DNA of 64,000 nt, from assembly GCA_022702705.1 (NCBI GenBank), contig CM040430.1, positions 67,965,982 through 68,029,981 on the forward strand, read 5' to 3'. Within the stretch, counting starts at the first letter, position 1. Every line of letters begins with the position of its first letter. Positions 21,877 through 34,519 of the stretch are shown here, piece by piece. The translations under genes and the position numbers were made by a program. The DNA is from Papilionanthe hookeriana x Papilionanthe teres (Eukaryota; Streptophyta; Magnoliopsida; Asparagales; Orchidaceae). A model generated the notes under the pieces. That model saw nothing but the letters and a program-made list of their open reading frames with translations. It was not told the DNA's origin and searched no databases.

Positions 21877-21893
21877 CCCCAACGGAGTCACCA
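21877..21893 (-). other. Primer-binding site, tRNA-Arg-like
   Basis: The minus strand reads TGGTGACTCCGTTGGGG five bases inside the 5' LTR. From memory, the 3' end of plant tRNA-Arg (ACG) predicts TGGCGACTCCGCTGGGG, so 15 of 17 bases match. A tRNA-Arg primer is usual for Tat/Ogre elements. Confidence 0.8.
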
Positions 21894-21898
21894 GAAAT

Positions 21899-24800
21899 TG
21901 TCAGCATATTTTTAGGTTAAGTGTTTTGAAAAGGGGGTCGTCTACAGAAATTGTCGATGAATTTTAAATTTTAAATTTAATTTAAATATATATATATATA
22001 ATTTAGAAAGTAGCATTTGATTTTTTAAAAATAGTTTTAAGTTTGAAAATTTTAAGATATGAAATCAAAACGATCTCACATCCCAAATAGTTTATATAAA
22101 AGAGCACCGCATCACAAACCGTGTATCTATCCCGAAGAATAGACACACTGCTTAATGATGGGGCGAGATTAAATAAACTAGAAGATTTGTCACATCCATT
22201 TGGTCTGCGAACCAATTTTATAAGCTGACAAGTTCCCCTGCTTAATATAAAGGAAATAAGTAGGGTTTATATTACCTGGGTTCTTAAAGTTCCCTATAAG
22301 GGCAAGCCCCTATAGTTATTTACATCTTAAATTACGGGAATCATTTAAGAAAACTCTTGATAATGATCAGTGGTTTTGCTCTAAAAAATCTCAAAGTTTA
22401 AGGTTTCAAACAAATTGGATTTTGGAAATTTCAATAGGGAATAGCTCAAATTTTGAACAGTTTATTTTGAGAGTCCAAAGGAAGAGAAGTAGTAGAAGCT
22501 GAGGATCCAAGAAGAATCTTGAAAACTTCCCAAACTATTCTATTGTTTGGCTTCAGTTTGAGAGTTTATTTAATGTTTCAATCCTACCAATTTTAGTTAA
22601 TTAGGACTTATATTTGTATGACATAATCTTACAAATAGCCTCAAAGATATGAGGGTTTATGTCGTACCAAATGACTACCTTAGAGTCCTAAGACCGGTTA
22701 GGGCTTAATTTGCATAATCATGATTATGCAAATGCCTAACAAAAAGCTGAGGATTTTTGTTGCACTAGGAAAACCACCTCGAAATCCTATGGCTTGGTTA
22801 TTTATTTCTAAGAAAGGTTTCGCTGAAGTAGACACAAGTTTTTCTGATGAAGATGGCTGTGCTGCCCACTGTGCTCCAAGCTCCTTGTTGTTGCAGAGGT
22901 TTAGTTTTAAAAAGTGGCAATCAGGAGATGAGAGAAGTCTTTTGGTTTAGAAAAGTTGAAAATTGAGATGGCTTAGTGTTTTAATTAAAATAAATCTTAA
23001 AGTTGATTGTGCAGGACCGATTAAGATCCCACAGTTCCGTCATCCCGGCACCGCTATTTTCATCGGATTCACTTAGTCCAAATGAATTTGCTAAACTCAA
23101 CTGAATGAGTTCCACACTTTCATTTAGACCGTGGGAAATCTCGTTAGCAAAACCTGGGTTACATCATCCGAGGGATTCCCGACCATCTAACGAGACGTTA
23201 TAATTTAATTGTAGTTGTAGCTTTATTGTTCTGTTTGTGATTAAATTTTAAGTTGTTTTATATTTTTTGAATGTTGTAGCGGTGAATTTTATCTTGTATT
23301 GATTTTCAAGTTAGTTTTGGGTTTCAGTTTTGTGGCTATCCTAAAGGTTTCAGTTTTCATGCAGGATGACATTCTTGCTTAACATGCAAATTTTACAAGA
23401 AAGAAAGTACGGTGCAGGTAAATAAATTGCAATAAAATAAAAGTATACCTGGCGGGTCTTCTTGTTATCCCAAGCTGCACTTAAAACACACGTCAGGGCA
23501 TTCAAATATTTGCAATAAATACCTAGGTAAATCTAAGGGAAGGTTCTGGTTGTCTACCAAGTCCTAATCCTATTACTAGTCAATTCCTATGACATCTAGG
23601 TTCTTGTGTTTTGTTAAGGATGATTTTCTTCACCAAAGAACAATTAAGTTCAATTATTCTTCTAAAACGTTCCATCATATTGAGAAAGTGCTTAGGACAA
23701 GCCCTAAACATCTTTTAAATGCTTCTGGGATTATTTCAAGTCCAAATGAGTTTTATTGTACAGGTGAGTTAATCATCCAAGAATTTAATTAAGTTTGTTT
23801 CTTGCACAGTGAACTCGAACATTTAATCATCCAATGAGTAAAGTGACATTTCACTTGATGCTCCATTTAAAGGTTATAACTGTGAGAGCCTCCGGGGGGC
23901 AGATTAGTTCCTTAAGGAATTTAACCATTAAAGTTGAGTTGATGACTTAGAACAATCCAATTTAATAGTAAGGTTTTAAATTGATTCTTAAATGTTTTAA
24001 AATCACTTAGGTTGGAAGAGGTGTTTAAATTATTTAATTTTATTGAGTTTGATAATTCGAATTTGTTTTAAACATTTTAAATTGATCATAATCGTAACTT
24101 GTTTTGAGTTTAACTTTTAGCTTTTCAAATTTGTTTTAGGTTAAGTTTTAAGTGATTTCAAATTAGCTTTAATGTTTTAGGTTTACCTTAATTTAATCAT
24201 TAAATCATTCAATGTTTTAAACTTTTAATTTAATTAAGTACTATTAATTTCAATTATCGTTATGTTTAAGAGTTAATTAAGAGTTTGAATATTATTAATA
24301 CATTTAGGGACTTTAAATTAAAGAATTGACATCTTCCTAAGTCATATCCCTAATTTTAATAATCCAAAATTTTAATTATTCTTCCAAAATTTAAATGATT
24401 TAATCAATCAAAGTTTCCTTTTTTATGTTGTTGGTGATTAAATGGGTTTCTACCTCTTAATTCCCTCAGTTTCAATCATCCAAGAGAACATTAAGATCAG
24501 ATATTTTACCCTCCCTTTGATTAGGCTTAAAGTATTAATCAAGGTTAAAATCCTTAATTACTTTTATGCCCTTTTAAGCATATTAATTTCATAACTCACT
24601 AAATTAAGCTCAAATGAACTTGAAATTTTTATGTATTTTGTGTTTTATGAATTTTTTAATTTTCACAATAGCTATGTCACTTAATTAATTTATTTAATAG
24701 GGTAAACTAATTCCAATTGACATGAAATTTTTATGTGAGGTTCTTCGTATCCGAAATGACAGTGGAGAGTTAATTTCAAATGATTTTAATGTGTGGTTAC

Positions 24801-27800
24801 TCCTAATTAATTAAAGTTCATTTTTAAGTGTTTAGGCTAATTAAGGTTATTTTAAAGAATTAAATCAAGCCATAATTTTCCTAGGGTCCTCTGGTCCAGA
24901 GATACTTCCCTTAATATTTCTAGATTTTATTAACCAACATGCTAATTATTAGAATTAAAATATCAAAATAGACACATAAACTTGAAAAATAGATAAATTG
25001 CTACAGAGATAGCCTCTGACCTTAGAAAATTCAGGGAATGTTCCCAAGATCAGAGGCTACAAAAGCCCTATGGTCTCATGCCATTGTAAATTGTATGCAT
25101 GAATGGAGAATTAAAATATGCAAAACAGTATTAAATTAATTAAAAATAAAATATTTAATAAAATAACTTAATTCTTTTTCCACATTAATCTCCTCTGTTC
25201 ACTGAGCAAGAGGGTATTTTTTTTATTTTTATGTTTTTTCTATGCAAAGTTATGCATTTTAAAAGTTTGCTGAATTAATTAAATATAAAAAACCTTTATT
25301 TTTCTACTTATCCAGCGTGGCGCCGAGTCATCCTAGGCAGCACCAAAGCCACACGCGTCGCTCCGCTATTTGACGCTGCCATCTGACTGGGATGTCACGC
25401 GGCACACTATTCCACTCCGTCTCCTTGTTCGTCTTGATCTCCACCGTCCGTCCAATACACGCACGAATGAACGACATCCGTTCATCGTCCCCAGTCATTC
25501 TAACTCGAGAACCGTCCATCTTCTAATCCTAAGATCTCACTCGATACTTAACCAAATTACATGATCTTGGGCTCCATGAACTCGTCTCGATAAGACAAAC
25601 ACATCTATATGGCTATGATGCTTTGAAATTAACTCAAACAAAGTAGAGAATCGAAACAAGCTCTCAGAAAGGAGGAGTTCAATACCTTGGCTCTTAGAAG
25701 TGAGCCTTCAATCAGACATGTTTGGCACATTCGTTGGAGTCCAGGGGAGCTAGGGATGAAGCCTGGAGCTGTGGTGAAATGCTTAGGTATGATTTCCACC
25801 AAACCTAATTTCATGTTTTGGTCTCCAGCACAAATGGGTGGCTTGGTGAGAGGGCTTCCACTGGGGAACTTCTTCTCTTGGTCTGGTGATGGTGTACGGT
25901 CGATCAATTTGGGGTTTTGCTCATTGTGGTGAAGTGTCCTATTTTTGTCCTTAAGATTGAGCTCAAAAATTGAACTCACAGAGGGGATTTTAGGGCTGGA
26001 TTTCAGTGGGGATCAACTGCTCTAGGTTGTGTGAAGAGTTTGGGATCAATTTGGCAGAGTTTTGTTAAGGTGCAGTGCATCAACCCTTTTGCCCGTGGTG
26101 GTGGTGGTGTTCAAAAAGCCAAGGTTAAAGGGCTTCCCAGGATCAATTGAGGGCTGGGATCAGCTGCTCAAGGGAGGAGAAGAAGAGCTCCAGTGACCAT
26201 TGGCCATGGGACAGCTCAGCAAGGGAGTTTTGAATTTTTGAATTCAAATGAGGCTCTCGGCCTGGTGTTTTCCGGCGACTCAGGTGGTGGTACGGCCAGG
26301 GTTGAGTCACCATCTGACTCAGTGTGTCCAGAGATTGAGTTTTGTGTAATCAATGAAGGTTGGCCATGTGTAAAGAGCTTGATCAAAATGGAATGGGGGA
26401 GGGTGTATTTTGAGCTTGGTTTGGTCAATCCATGGAAATGGGCTTGGTGCACCTCCCCAAGTCCTGATTTTGGGCTGAGGGAAACTAGTCGGGTCAGCTT
26501 GATTAGTGGGGTCAAGTCACAATCAAAGTACAATTAGGCTTAAGCAATGTTTGGGAGAGTCATGAAAAGGCTTAATCACCCTTAAGGGAATCATTAAAGG
26601 GCTCCCTCCTTTTGTCACGTTGGGTATGGTGAGGTGGAAAGATCCCCCATGGCTATCATGTGGCTTTTGCATGGCTCCTTGGCTCACCTTCGGCTTGGAA
26701 AAAGTTGGCTCACTTGCATGAGAAAGGATTTTAGGATTTTTTTTGATATCTTGATGAAAATTTGGATGAAGCTTGTTTTGGAATGGTTTAATGATGACTT
26801 TGAAACTTAGTGAAGATTTTAATTGAATGCATTATGAAGAGGAATGTCATATGGGCCTTGGATTGAAAATTTGGGCTTTTAAAATTTGGTGGAGATGGGC
26901 TTTAAAAATGCTTTAAGGAGATGGGCTTTTAGGCTTTAAAATAAACTTTTGGATAAAAAAATAGTAAAAGGTTTTGCAAAATAAATGTGGCAAAATGTTT
27001 AAGGAGGTGTGAAAAAGAGTTTTCACTTTTAGTTGGGTCTTGATTTTGGGCTTTGGGCTTGTTTTAGTTCATGGTTGGTTTAGGCCAATTTGAGGAATTT
27101 TGGTTTGAGTTAGTCTTGGTTGAGGTTTGAGTTCAAATTTGGGGTAAGTTAATATATAGTTTTGTTTGTAGGGATGTTAGGAAGGTTTCAAAACAAATTT
27201 GAGGAAAATTGGATGACATTTGGGTTTAATTTGGGATGGGTTGGGTTACTTGGTCAATTTTGGGCCTTAAGGGCCACTTGGAATTTTTGATCAAACCGGG
27301 TTAAATTAACAAAATAGGGGTATTTGGTAGTTGAACAAAATGATGTCAATAATATTTTGTGATTTTTTGATAATTTTTTGAATTTTTGGAATTTTCGGCG
27401 ATTTAGGGTATTAGTAAGGTACAAGTAGGGTATTGGGGGCTATTTTTGAAAATTTTGGTATATTTGGTCATGAATGATCAATTTGAGTGGTGGGGAATTT
27501 TTAGGATTGATTTTAAGGAATTTTGAGTAGTTTGGGCAATTTTAGAAATTTCAAGGGTCTTTGTTAAGTTTGGTGGGTTTAGGGCCCCGGGTGTTTGAAA
27601 AAAAGAAGGTTGATTAAATGTGGGTAAAATGAAACCATTTTGGTTGAGCCATGAAGTCATGTTTAGATCACAAGAGCCATGAGAGGACTCATTTTAGGCA
27701 CTCAATATGTTGTTTCTAACCCTCTTAGCCAGGAGCTTAGGGGTTAAGGTCCATCCATATGACTTTCCTACATGAGTCAGGAAGCCATGTTGGGTAAGAG

Positions 27801-28114
27801 TGGCCTTAGGGTTTGGAATGTGTGTAGGAGTGTGGTGTGTGCATGCCAGACCTCACCAAGACCAGGCCACCCAGGGTTATCCTAAGGCTTGAACATCCTA
27901 TAGGAATTCATCCTTGAACCTTCACATTTGACTTTTAACCTTCAAAAGAGACTTGGAGGCTTATGATCATCTGTGGGGTTCAAGAAGTGTTAAGAGGTGT
28001 TTGAATTTCTAAGTGGTGGGTTCCATCTCTAGTCTTCTAGGATAGTCAAGGAGAAGTCTTATGGCTAGATCCTAAGCACTAACAAGAAAAGACCTCACCA
28101 AAACGAGGTCAACA
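21899..28114 (-). repeat. 5' LTR of the Tat/Ogre-like element
   Basis: 6216 bases, TGTCAGCA...TCAACA, collinear with 3364-9316. It borders the primer site and is followed on its right by the target duplication ACATT. Near its right end (28091-28110) GACCTC and GAGGTC form a short hairpin. The segment about 24628-25035 has no obvious counterpart in the other LTR. Confidence 0.93.
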
Positions 28115-28119
28115 ACATT
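28115..28119. repeat. Target-site duplication, right copy (ACATT)
   Basis: Matches 3359-3363 and directly follows the LTR end. Confidence 0.88.
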
Positions 28120-28300
28120 ACAATACTAAACAAACTATCACATCACTACACAGTTCATTTAACAATTTCAATTTTTTTTCTTTTTTTTTCCATTACAACA
28201 TAACAGTACACCAACAGGTTTACACATCGCATGAAAAGCAAATAACTACTACATCACAACAATACAACACAAAAAAAGAAAAAAAATAGAAACAAACAAT
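28120..28300 (-). other. 3' UTR of the old Athila-like element (second part)
   Basis: A/C-rich non-coding sequence between the 3' ORF stop and the Tat-element insertion; continuous with 2186-3358 before that insertion. Confidence 0.6.
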
Positions 28301-29423
28301 CTACCAATCTTCATCACCAGGTTCATCAGCAGGGTCAGCATGATCAGGTCTATACGGTGTATAGCTAGGGTAGGTAGAAAATATCACATCAGTCTCCCCC
28401 CTCATGAATCTGACCTGAGCATCATGATAGGCAATATCAAACTCAACTCTTCTTCTCATATAATCTTCATTCACATCACTTCTGACTTCAAACACATCGA
28501 TCCTACCATGGATTCTATCCACACTAGCACTCTGTAATCTCAGCTGCTCCATAATATCAGATAATGTAGGGCGCTCAGATGTAGATGGAATGCATAACTT
28601 GTAGTAGGAATATCAGTACTCCTACTCTCATCTTGAGCTCCCACATGAGACTCATAAGTACGAATAATAGTCTTTGTAATCGGTCTCAACGGTATAGCTA
28701 TCTCTTTAGAACTGCTGAACTCTACTCCAGACTGAACACACAGGGCATGAACTAAGGCAGGATGCCCTAATCTACCAGTGGTCTCACCTCTAGCAATAGT
28801 CTGAATATTCTTGAAGACAATAGCTCCAATATCAATCTTCTTTAACTCTTGAATACAATAGTTCAGAATTGCTCTATCCCTTGTAACTTCACTGTGGTGA
28901 TAAGAAGGTAATAGTCTTGCAGAGATGAAATAATACCAAACTTTTGATGCAACATTTAACTTGGAAGCAGGAAAGTTAATCATCTGTTTTTAACTTACTT
29001 TCCATTCCCCTCTTCCAGCCGTCAGAAAAGCAATCACTTCCTTCATATTTATCTCTTGAGTATCAAAGTTTTCATATTCACAAACAAATGGTTCCCGAGT
29101 TTGATAGAATGCATTAATAAACTGAGGTGTAAATTCAACCATTTTTCCTTTAACTAACACATACTCAGTCTCAGTCCAGGGCACATTTTAATAGAACTCT
29201 CTAAAAACACCCATTACAGCATTTGCAGTAAATAACAAAATCTCTCCCAGTTCTGATCTGCAATTAACTGTTCTATAGATCCACCAGAATTATCAAAAGA
29301 TTGCTCCAGAATACACTCCTTATTGTAAAGGTAAGATTTAAAGCGAAATTGCGCTTTAACATTAACAATTTTTTCTTCATCAAAATCCAATTTTCTCTTC
29401 CCTTTACTCATCCTTGAAGCCAT
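28301..29423 (-). pseudogene. Athila-type 3' ORF (putative plant transposon protein, Transposase_32-like), old element
   Basis: Start at ATG 29423 (MASRMSKGKRKLDF), a basic N-terminus like the MAPKSKRGK start of the plus-strand copy at 39200. Frames 29214-29489, 28990-29184, 28540-28983 and 28301-28552 carry one protein broken by frameshifts. The core has VWYYFISARLLPS, then the H-x3-V-T-R-D-R-A-I-L-NY block and KKIDIGAIVF, matching the plus-strand copy (AWHYFISARLLPS). The C-terminus is a heptad-like region (MEQLRLQSASVDRIHGRIDV) and an acidic end. Such ORFs follow pol in Athila elements; their role is unknown. They have been called envelope-like, but I see no membrane segment or signal peptide. 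Confidence 0.75.
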
Positions 29424-30128
29424 GTGAATTTTCAAAAATTTGCAAGAAAGTTCCAATAACTTCCAAATCCACAATGTAACAAACTTCAAATACTATTCTA
29501 AACAAGTAAGAGTAAATTTCATCATAGGGAATCTTAAAATTTCTTCAAAAATCCAAAAATTCTAATCTAAACAATGTGTGAGATTCCCATGGTGAAAATA
29601 AAAATTTTTTAACTTAAAGTGAAGCTCTTAACAAGAGAAGTGTAGATTCGAACTCGAAATGCTTTGAAATCACTTCAAATCTGAGATTTAACAAGTCCTA
29701 CGTCTTCAAAATTGTGAAAATGGAGGAGGAAGATGAAAGCAATGGAAAAAACTCAAGTCCCAGTGTCTAAATCGCGAAAGAATGGGTTTTTGGCCTTTTT
29801 CTGTACTTGGGTACTGACGGTGATTGATATGACGCCGGAGGCGCTCTATTTATTAAAAATGTCAAAACTCTCTGGATTTGGGTGCCGGCGGCGCCAGTCA
29901 AAAAAATTTTCTCGGTCCAAAAAATTTTTCGTAATTTCGATCATTTGACCTCCACAATGACATTTAACACTTCATTAAGCATCTACTTCATAACACAAGC
30001 AATAACTAACACAACAATACAAAACATACTTTTATATATAAAATCTATGTTACATCATAAACACTAAATATGTTCATTCACATTAAACCAACAACTCTTT
30101 AGATTTTTAGAGTTGCAAGTACGCTACA
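29424..30128 (-). other. Spacer upstream of the 3' ORF, with a U3-like GGCGCC-rich segment
   Basis: No coding content. Around 29825-29900 it resembles the U3 part of the element's own LTR (48770-48835): both have 'ctctggatttggg' followed by 'ccggcggcgc'. The plus-strand Athila-like element has a comparable GC-rich motif in the same place before its 3' ORF. Confidence 0.6.
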
Positions 30129-30133
30129 ATAAG
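30129..30133. repeat. Target-site duplication, left copy (ATAAG)
   Basis: Directly precedes the LTR start TGATCC and matches 43510-43514. Confidence 0.88.
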
Positions 30134-32017
30134 TGATCCATAAAAAATACGTATTTTTATGCCTTGATTTTTATCAATTTCTAAGGATATTATGCTTTAA
30201 TGAAAGGTATTTTTGTGTTTTTGGATGTAGGTGATGTAAAATGGTTCAAAAAAAGACAAAGGGTGAAAAAGGAGCAAAAAGGAACAAAAATGGAGCAAAA
30301 TACAAGAATTATAAAAAATTATGGCCTGGCGCCTAGGTGCAAGAAGTTGGCGCCTATGCGCCAGACTCGATAAAGAAACTGTCAAGTTTTTGACGACTTT
30401 TGGACAGTTATTTTGACGGAGTGAGCGGTTATTGGGCATTCTAGAAGACTGGCAGTTGTTCCTTGATAATAGGACATGCGATACATTGCATTTGGATGCT
30501 CCAAAACAGTTTTAATCGTGAAGAGGTGCGAGCCAAAGTGAAGAGGTGCGAAGAACTGGACGCGGTGTTCGGCGCCTAGACGCCAGGCAGAAATTCTAGT
30601 AGATTCATTGAATTTGGACATGTTTTGAAGAGGTGCCTCAAGGCAACCCTTGAAGCCTATAAATAGGAGTCCACTCCTTCAGAAAATGGTGCCCCCATTG
30701 TATCCCCTATCTCTTAGCCACTTTAGGATCTCTCATCCTTAGAGAGAGAAATAGAGAGAGAAATTTAGGGCCACTTTTATTTAGTTTAGTGAGTTTATTT
30801 TCAAGTTGTTGCATTTGGAGTTCATTACACCGTGGAGTCAGTAGGAATCAGAAGATCTGTAGAAGGAATATTTAAGATAAGTATTTTATTTTTGATTCAA
30901 AGTTTATTCATTAACTTTTGCTGTTTATATTCAATGTGTTCTGAGTAGTTAGTTTACTTTCTTCCTTCAATTATGAAAAGATAAATAAGATAATATAAAA
31001 TTCGATGGAGAATTGAAAATAAAAATATTTTTAAAACATTGTGATGATATTAATACCTGATCTTACTTTACTTTTTAAATTGGTCATTTAAATTGTTAAA
31101 ACCTGTTGAAGAGTTTTGAGACCTAGAAGGAGAAGAACTCTTAACTTGTAGTTGTCACATGAATCCTTGGGTAGTCGAAGGCCATGCGCGGGCTATTCAA
31201 GGTGAAGTGCAAATAAATAGGTAGATAAGATTTAAAGGGCGTAGAATTGATAAGTTTTTAGAGTGACAGACTAAATTCTTATAATTTGATTTATAGATAA
31301 GGAAAGGGTCACTAGTAGGGCCGAGCATAGCCACCTCTGGACATCTAGTAGTGTGAGCCTAGATTAACACATTCTACTAACAATACATCCGGACCTGATC
31401 CGTAGATTAACCAATGTTCTTTGCGCCTGGATCAAAGGGTAAAGAATAGGAATGCTTCTATTTGGTACAATACCATAAAATAGATTCTCCAACGAATATT
31501 AAATTATCTTAAACATCTTGGATTAATTGAAAGGAAGAAAGTTGTTTGTTTTATGTTGTTTTCACAAAATCATTTTCTTATTATTGTTTTCTTTATCTGC
31601 ATCTAGTAAATTAAAAGTAATTTATAGTTAGATTAAAATACAAAAAGATTTTGAAACACAATATTTAAAAATTTATTACCCTTTTTCCCCGTGGGATCGA
31701 TACTGGGGTCTTTATTTCAAAGCCCTTTATTACTTGAAACGATACGTATACTTGCGTAGTACCCAAAAATTATATAAAATATTTTCCTTTAAAATTATAT
31801 TTTGCTATATAAACATATATTTAAAAAGTATTAATCACTAACGGCCTAGCATTCAGTAGCAATCAAGTTTTATTTAATGCTATTGTCGTAAATTAAAATT
31901 TGGTACACATCAATATAGCAAGTTATTCCGGGTCAAGTGTTTCGGGCCTTTGCCAGAAATTAAATTTTCTAGTAGTGGTAACAAATTCTTGTATTTGGAA
32001 ATACAAAAATCAGGTCA
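30134..32017 (+). repeat. 5' LTR of the plus-strand Athila-like element
   Basis: Begins TGATCCATAAAAAA and ends ATCAGGTCA; collinear with 41675-43509. Its U3 contains GGCGCC-type imperfect palindromes at 30328-30341, 30349-30362 and 30572-30585, upstream of a TATA box. Confidence 0.95.
30658..30665 (+). promoter_or_regulatory. TATA box of the 5' LTR
   Basis: TATAAATA in a GC-richer setting, conserved at 42151-42158 in the 3' LTR. Transcription would start about 30 bases further on, near 30690. Confidence 0.7.
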
Positions 32018-32023
32018 AGTTTT

Positions 32024-32041
32024 TGGCGCCGTTGCCGGGGA
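32024..32041 (+). other. Primer-binding site, tRNA-Asp-like
   Basis: TGGCGCCGTTGCCGGGGA lies six bases after the 5' LTR. It is the complement of the 3' end of plant tRNA-Asp (from memory), the usual primer of Athila elements. Confidence 0.85.
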
Positions 32042-32266
32042 TAAGAGGTACAATTTATAGATTTATAAATATTATATTTCCAAAAACATAAAAAAAATAT
32101 AATAATATAAATATAAAAATATAAAAATAAAATAAAATTTTATTCCTTGCTTTATATATTTTTTTATGCGTAGTTTTGGTTCTGAAGGATTAATACCTTT
32201 AGATTCTGAACTAGAAAGAACAATTAGAAAAATTAAAAGGGAAAACAAATTCAAAAATTTCAAGAA

Positions 32267-33340
32267 ATGGCTACTTTACAAAATCCAATTGAACTTAATG
32301 ATCAAAATGTTTATAAACCGTTAAGGGATTATGCTAATCCTACGATTGATGAACTTCATAGTAGTATTCAAATACCCACCGTAGATGCTAATTCTTTTGA
32401 ACTTAAACCGTCTATTTTTCAAATGGTGCAAAACAATCAATTTGGTGGAACACCAAATGAGGATCCAAATTTACACCTTGTTAGTTTTTTAGAACTTTGT
32501 GCTACCTTTAAATATAACAATGTTTCTGATGATGCTATTAGAATTAGACTCTTTCCTTTTTCCTTAAGAGATAAAGCAAAGATGTGGTTAAACTCATTAG
32601 CAACTGGTTATATTAAAACATGGGCTGAAATGGCACTAAAATTCCTTGCTAAATATTTTCCTCCTTCTAAAACTACTAAATTAAGAAATGATATTACTTC
32701 GTTTAGTCAATTTGAGGGGGAGACAATATATGAAACATGGGAAAGATTTAAAGAACTATTAAGAAAATGTCCTCATCATGCTTTACCTGTTTGGTTAATT
32801 ATTCAAACATTTTACTATGGATTAGTAGGATCTTTAAAATCAATTGTTGATGCTGCTACTGGAGGTTCTTTAATGTCTAAATCATTTGAAGAAGCTTACA
32901 CTTTAATTAAAGAAATAGCTAAAACAATTTTCAATGGCCTTCCGAAAGGACTAATCCTAAAAAGATGGCAAGTATTCACGATAATGAAGTCTTTTCTATC
33001 CTAGCTTCACAAGTAGCAGCAACGTCTAAAAAATTAGATAATTTTGCAATTAATATTTCACATAATAACTCTGCTAATATTGAAGATTCTCAAACTATTG
33101 AATCTTTACAAGCTATTGCAAGTAAAAATAATCCTTATTCAAATTATTATAATCCTAGGTGGAAAAATCAGCCTAATTTTAACTGGAATAATTCATAACA
33201 ACAATGAGGTAATAATCAATCTCATCCCACTAGAAATTGGAATAATCAAGTTAATCCAAATTATAAACCTCCTGGATTTAATAATCAACAGAAAAAGTTA
33301 TCAATAGAAGAATTAATTTTACAAATGAATAATTAATTAC
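32267..33340 (+). pseudogene. gag of the plus-strand Athila-like element
   Basis: ATG at 32267. Residues 1-220 contain the retrotransposon-gag capsid domain: PLRDYANPTIDELHSSI near the start, DEDPNLHLVSFLELC-like text with LFPFSLRDKAKMWLNSL, then YETWERFKELLRKCPHH and FYYGL. A frameshift near 32965 moves the frame to 32965-33198, which is Asn- and Trp-rich (NPYSNYYNPRWKNQPNF); stops follow. No CCHC knuckle is visible, which is common in Athila gag. Confidence 0.88.
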
Positions 33341-33380
33341 AAAATCAAAATACTCGCTTATTCGTAATATCGAAAATCAA

Positions 33381-34319
33381 ATGGGGCAAATTGCTACTTT
33401 AATTAATAACGGACTTGTAGGAACACTTCCTAGTAATGTTGAAATTAATCCAAAGGAAACTGGAAAAGAACATGAACATGTTAAGGCAGTGCAACTTAGA
33501 AGTGGAAAGGAATTAAAAAAAAGAATGCAGAATGAAATTGAAAAAGAGATTGAGGTTGAAGAGATCAAAAAATCTAAAGAAACTCTCTCTCCTAGTCATG
33601 ATCAGACTGTTATACCCATTAATGTGGAAGTTGAAAAATCACCACCACCTTTTCCTCAAAGACTTAAAGAGCAGAAACTTGAACATCAATTTTCGAAGTT
33701 CTTTGAAATTTTTAAGAAACTTACTATTAACATACCTTTTGATGAAGCATTGGAACAAATGCCAACTTATGCAAAATTTATGAAGGATATTTTAAGCAAG
33801 AAACGAAAATTTGAAGCTTTTGAAACTGTTGCATTAAGTGAAGAATGCAGTGCAACAATTCAAAAAAAATTACCTGAAGGGCTTAAGGATCCTGGAAGTT
33901 TCACTATACCCTGTGCTATTGGAGCAAAATTTTGTGGAAAAGCTTTATGTAATTTAGGAGCAAGTATTAATCTCATGCCATTTTCTATTTTTCGAAGATT
34001 GAATTTAGGAGAGATTACTCCCACCACCATAACCCTTCAGTTAGCTGATAGATCTATCACTTATTATGAAGGAGTTATAGAGGATGTCCTTGTTAAAGTG
34101 GATAAATTTATCTTCCCTTTAGATTTCATCGTACTTGATATGGAAGAAGATAAAGAGATACCTATTATTTTAGGGAGACCTTTTCTAGCTACCGTACGAG
34201 CTATGATTGATGTGCAAAAGGGAGAATTAACCATGAGAGTTAATGATCAAGAGATTAAATTCAATGTTCTTAAATCAATGAAGTACCTCATAAAGAGAAA
34301 TGTTATCGAATGGATATAA
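33381..34319 (+). pseudogene. gag C-terminus and protease, plus-strand Athila-like element
   Basis: Open for 312 residues. A charged linker (HVKAVQLRSGKELKKR) leads through PPPFPQRLK and a KFFEIFKKL stretch to a retropepsin-like domain. The expected active-site D-x-G-A reads ALCNLGASINLMP, so the catalytic Asp is replaced by Asn. The flap and end blocks ITLQLADRSI and IILGRPFLAT are intact. Frame 33381 is offset from gag, so expression as one polyprotein would need a restored frame. Confidence 0.85.
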
Positions 34320-34519
34320 TTGATTATTTAATTGAGAAACATTATCAAGAAAAATGTAAAGTCATTTCTGAAGAAAAATTTGAATTTTTAACTGATGAAA
34401 ATGAAGAAGTAAAAGAAGAAGAGACTCATTTTGTTAAAGATAACTGAGAAACTTTAGACCTAACTCAAAATGATATACTTTTACCATCAATTAAAAAAGC
34501 CCTTGAACTAGAATTAAAA

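Larger units (their letters stand above)
3364..28114 (-). mobile_element. Full-length 24.75 kb Tat/Ogre-like Ty3/gypsy retrotransposon carrying an AlkB gene
   Basis: Two LTRs of about 6 kb with TG...CA ends enclose, on the minus strand, a tRNA-Arg-like primer site, ORF1, gag, protease, reverse transcriptase, RNase H, a second archaeal-type RNase H, integrase and an AlkB-type dioxygenase frame, followed by tandem repeats. The double RNase H, extra ORF before gag, very long LTRs and satellite-like repeats in the 3' region are hallmarks of the plant Tat/Ogre lineage. The target duplication ACATT proves one insertion event. By eye the LTR copies are roughly 90 percent identical in sampled stretches, so the insertion is not recent. 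Frameshifts, stops and a missing integrase Glu mean this copy cannot be autonomous now. Confidence 0.93.

Noticed and set aside
28301..29423. Calling the Athila 3' ORFs envelope genes
   Set aside because: No signal peptide, membrane segment or cleavage site is visible; the core matches the plant retroelement-specific Transposase_32-like domain instead.
32024..32041. tRNA gene near GGCGCCGTTGCCGGGG
   Set aside because: Only the 18 bases complementary to a tRNA 3' end are present, at the expected place for a primer site; there is no cloverleaf.
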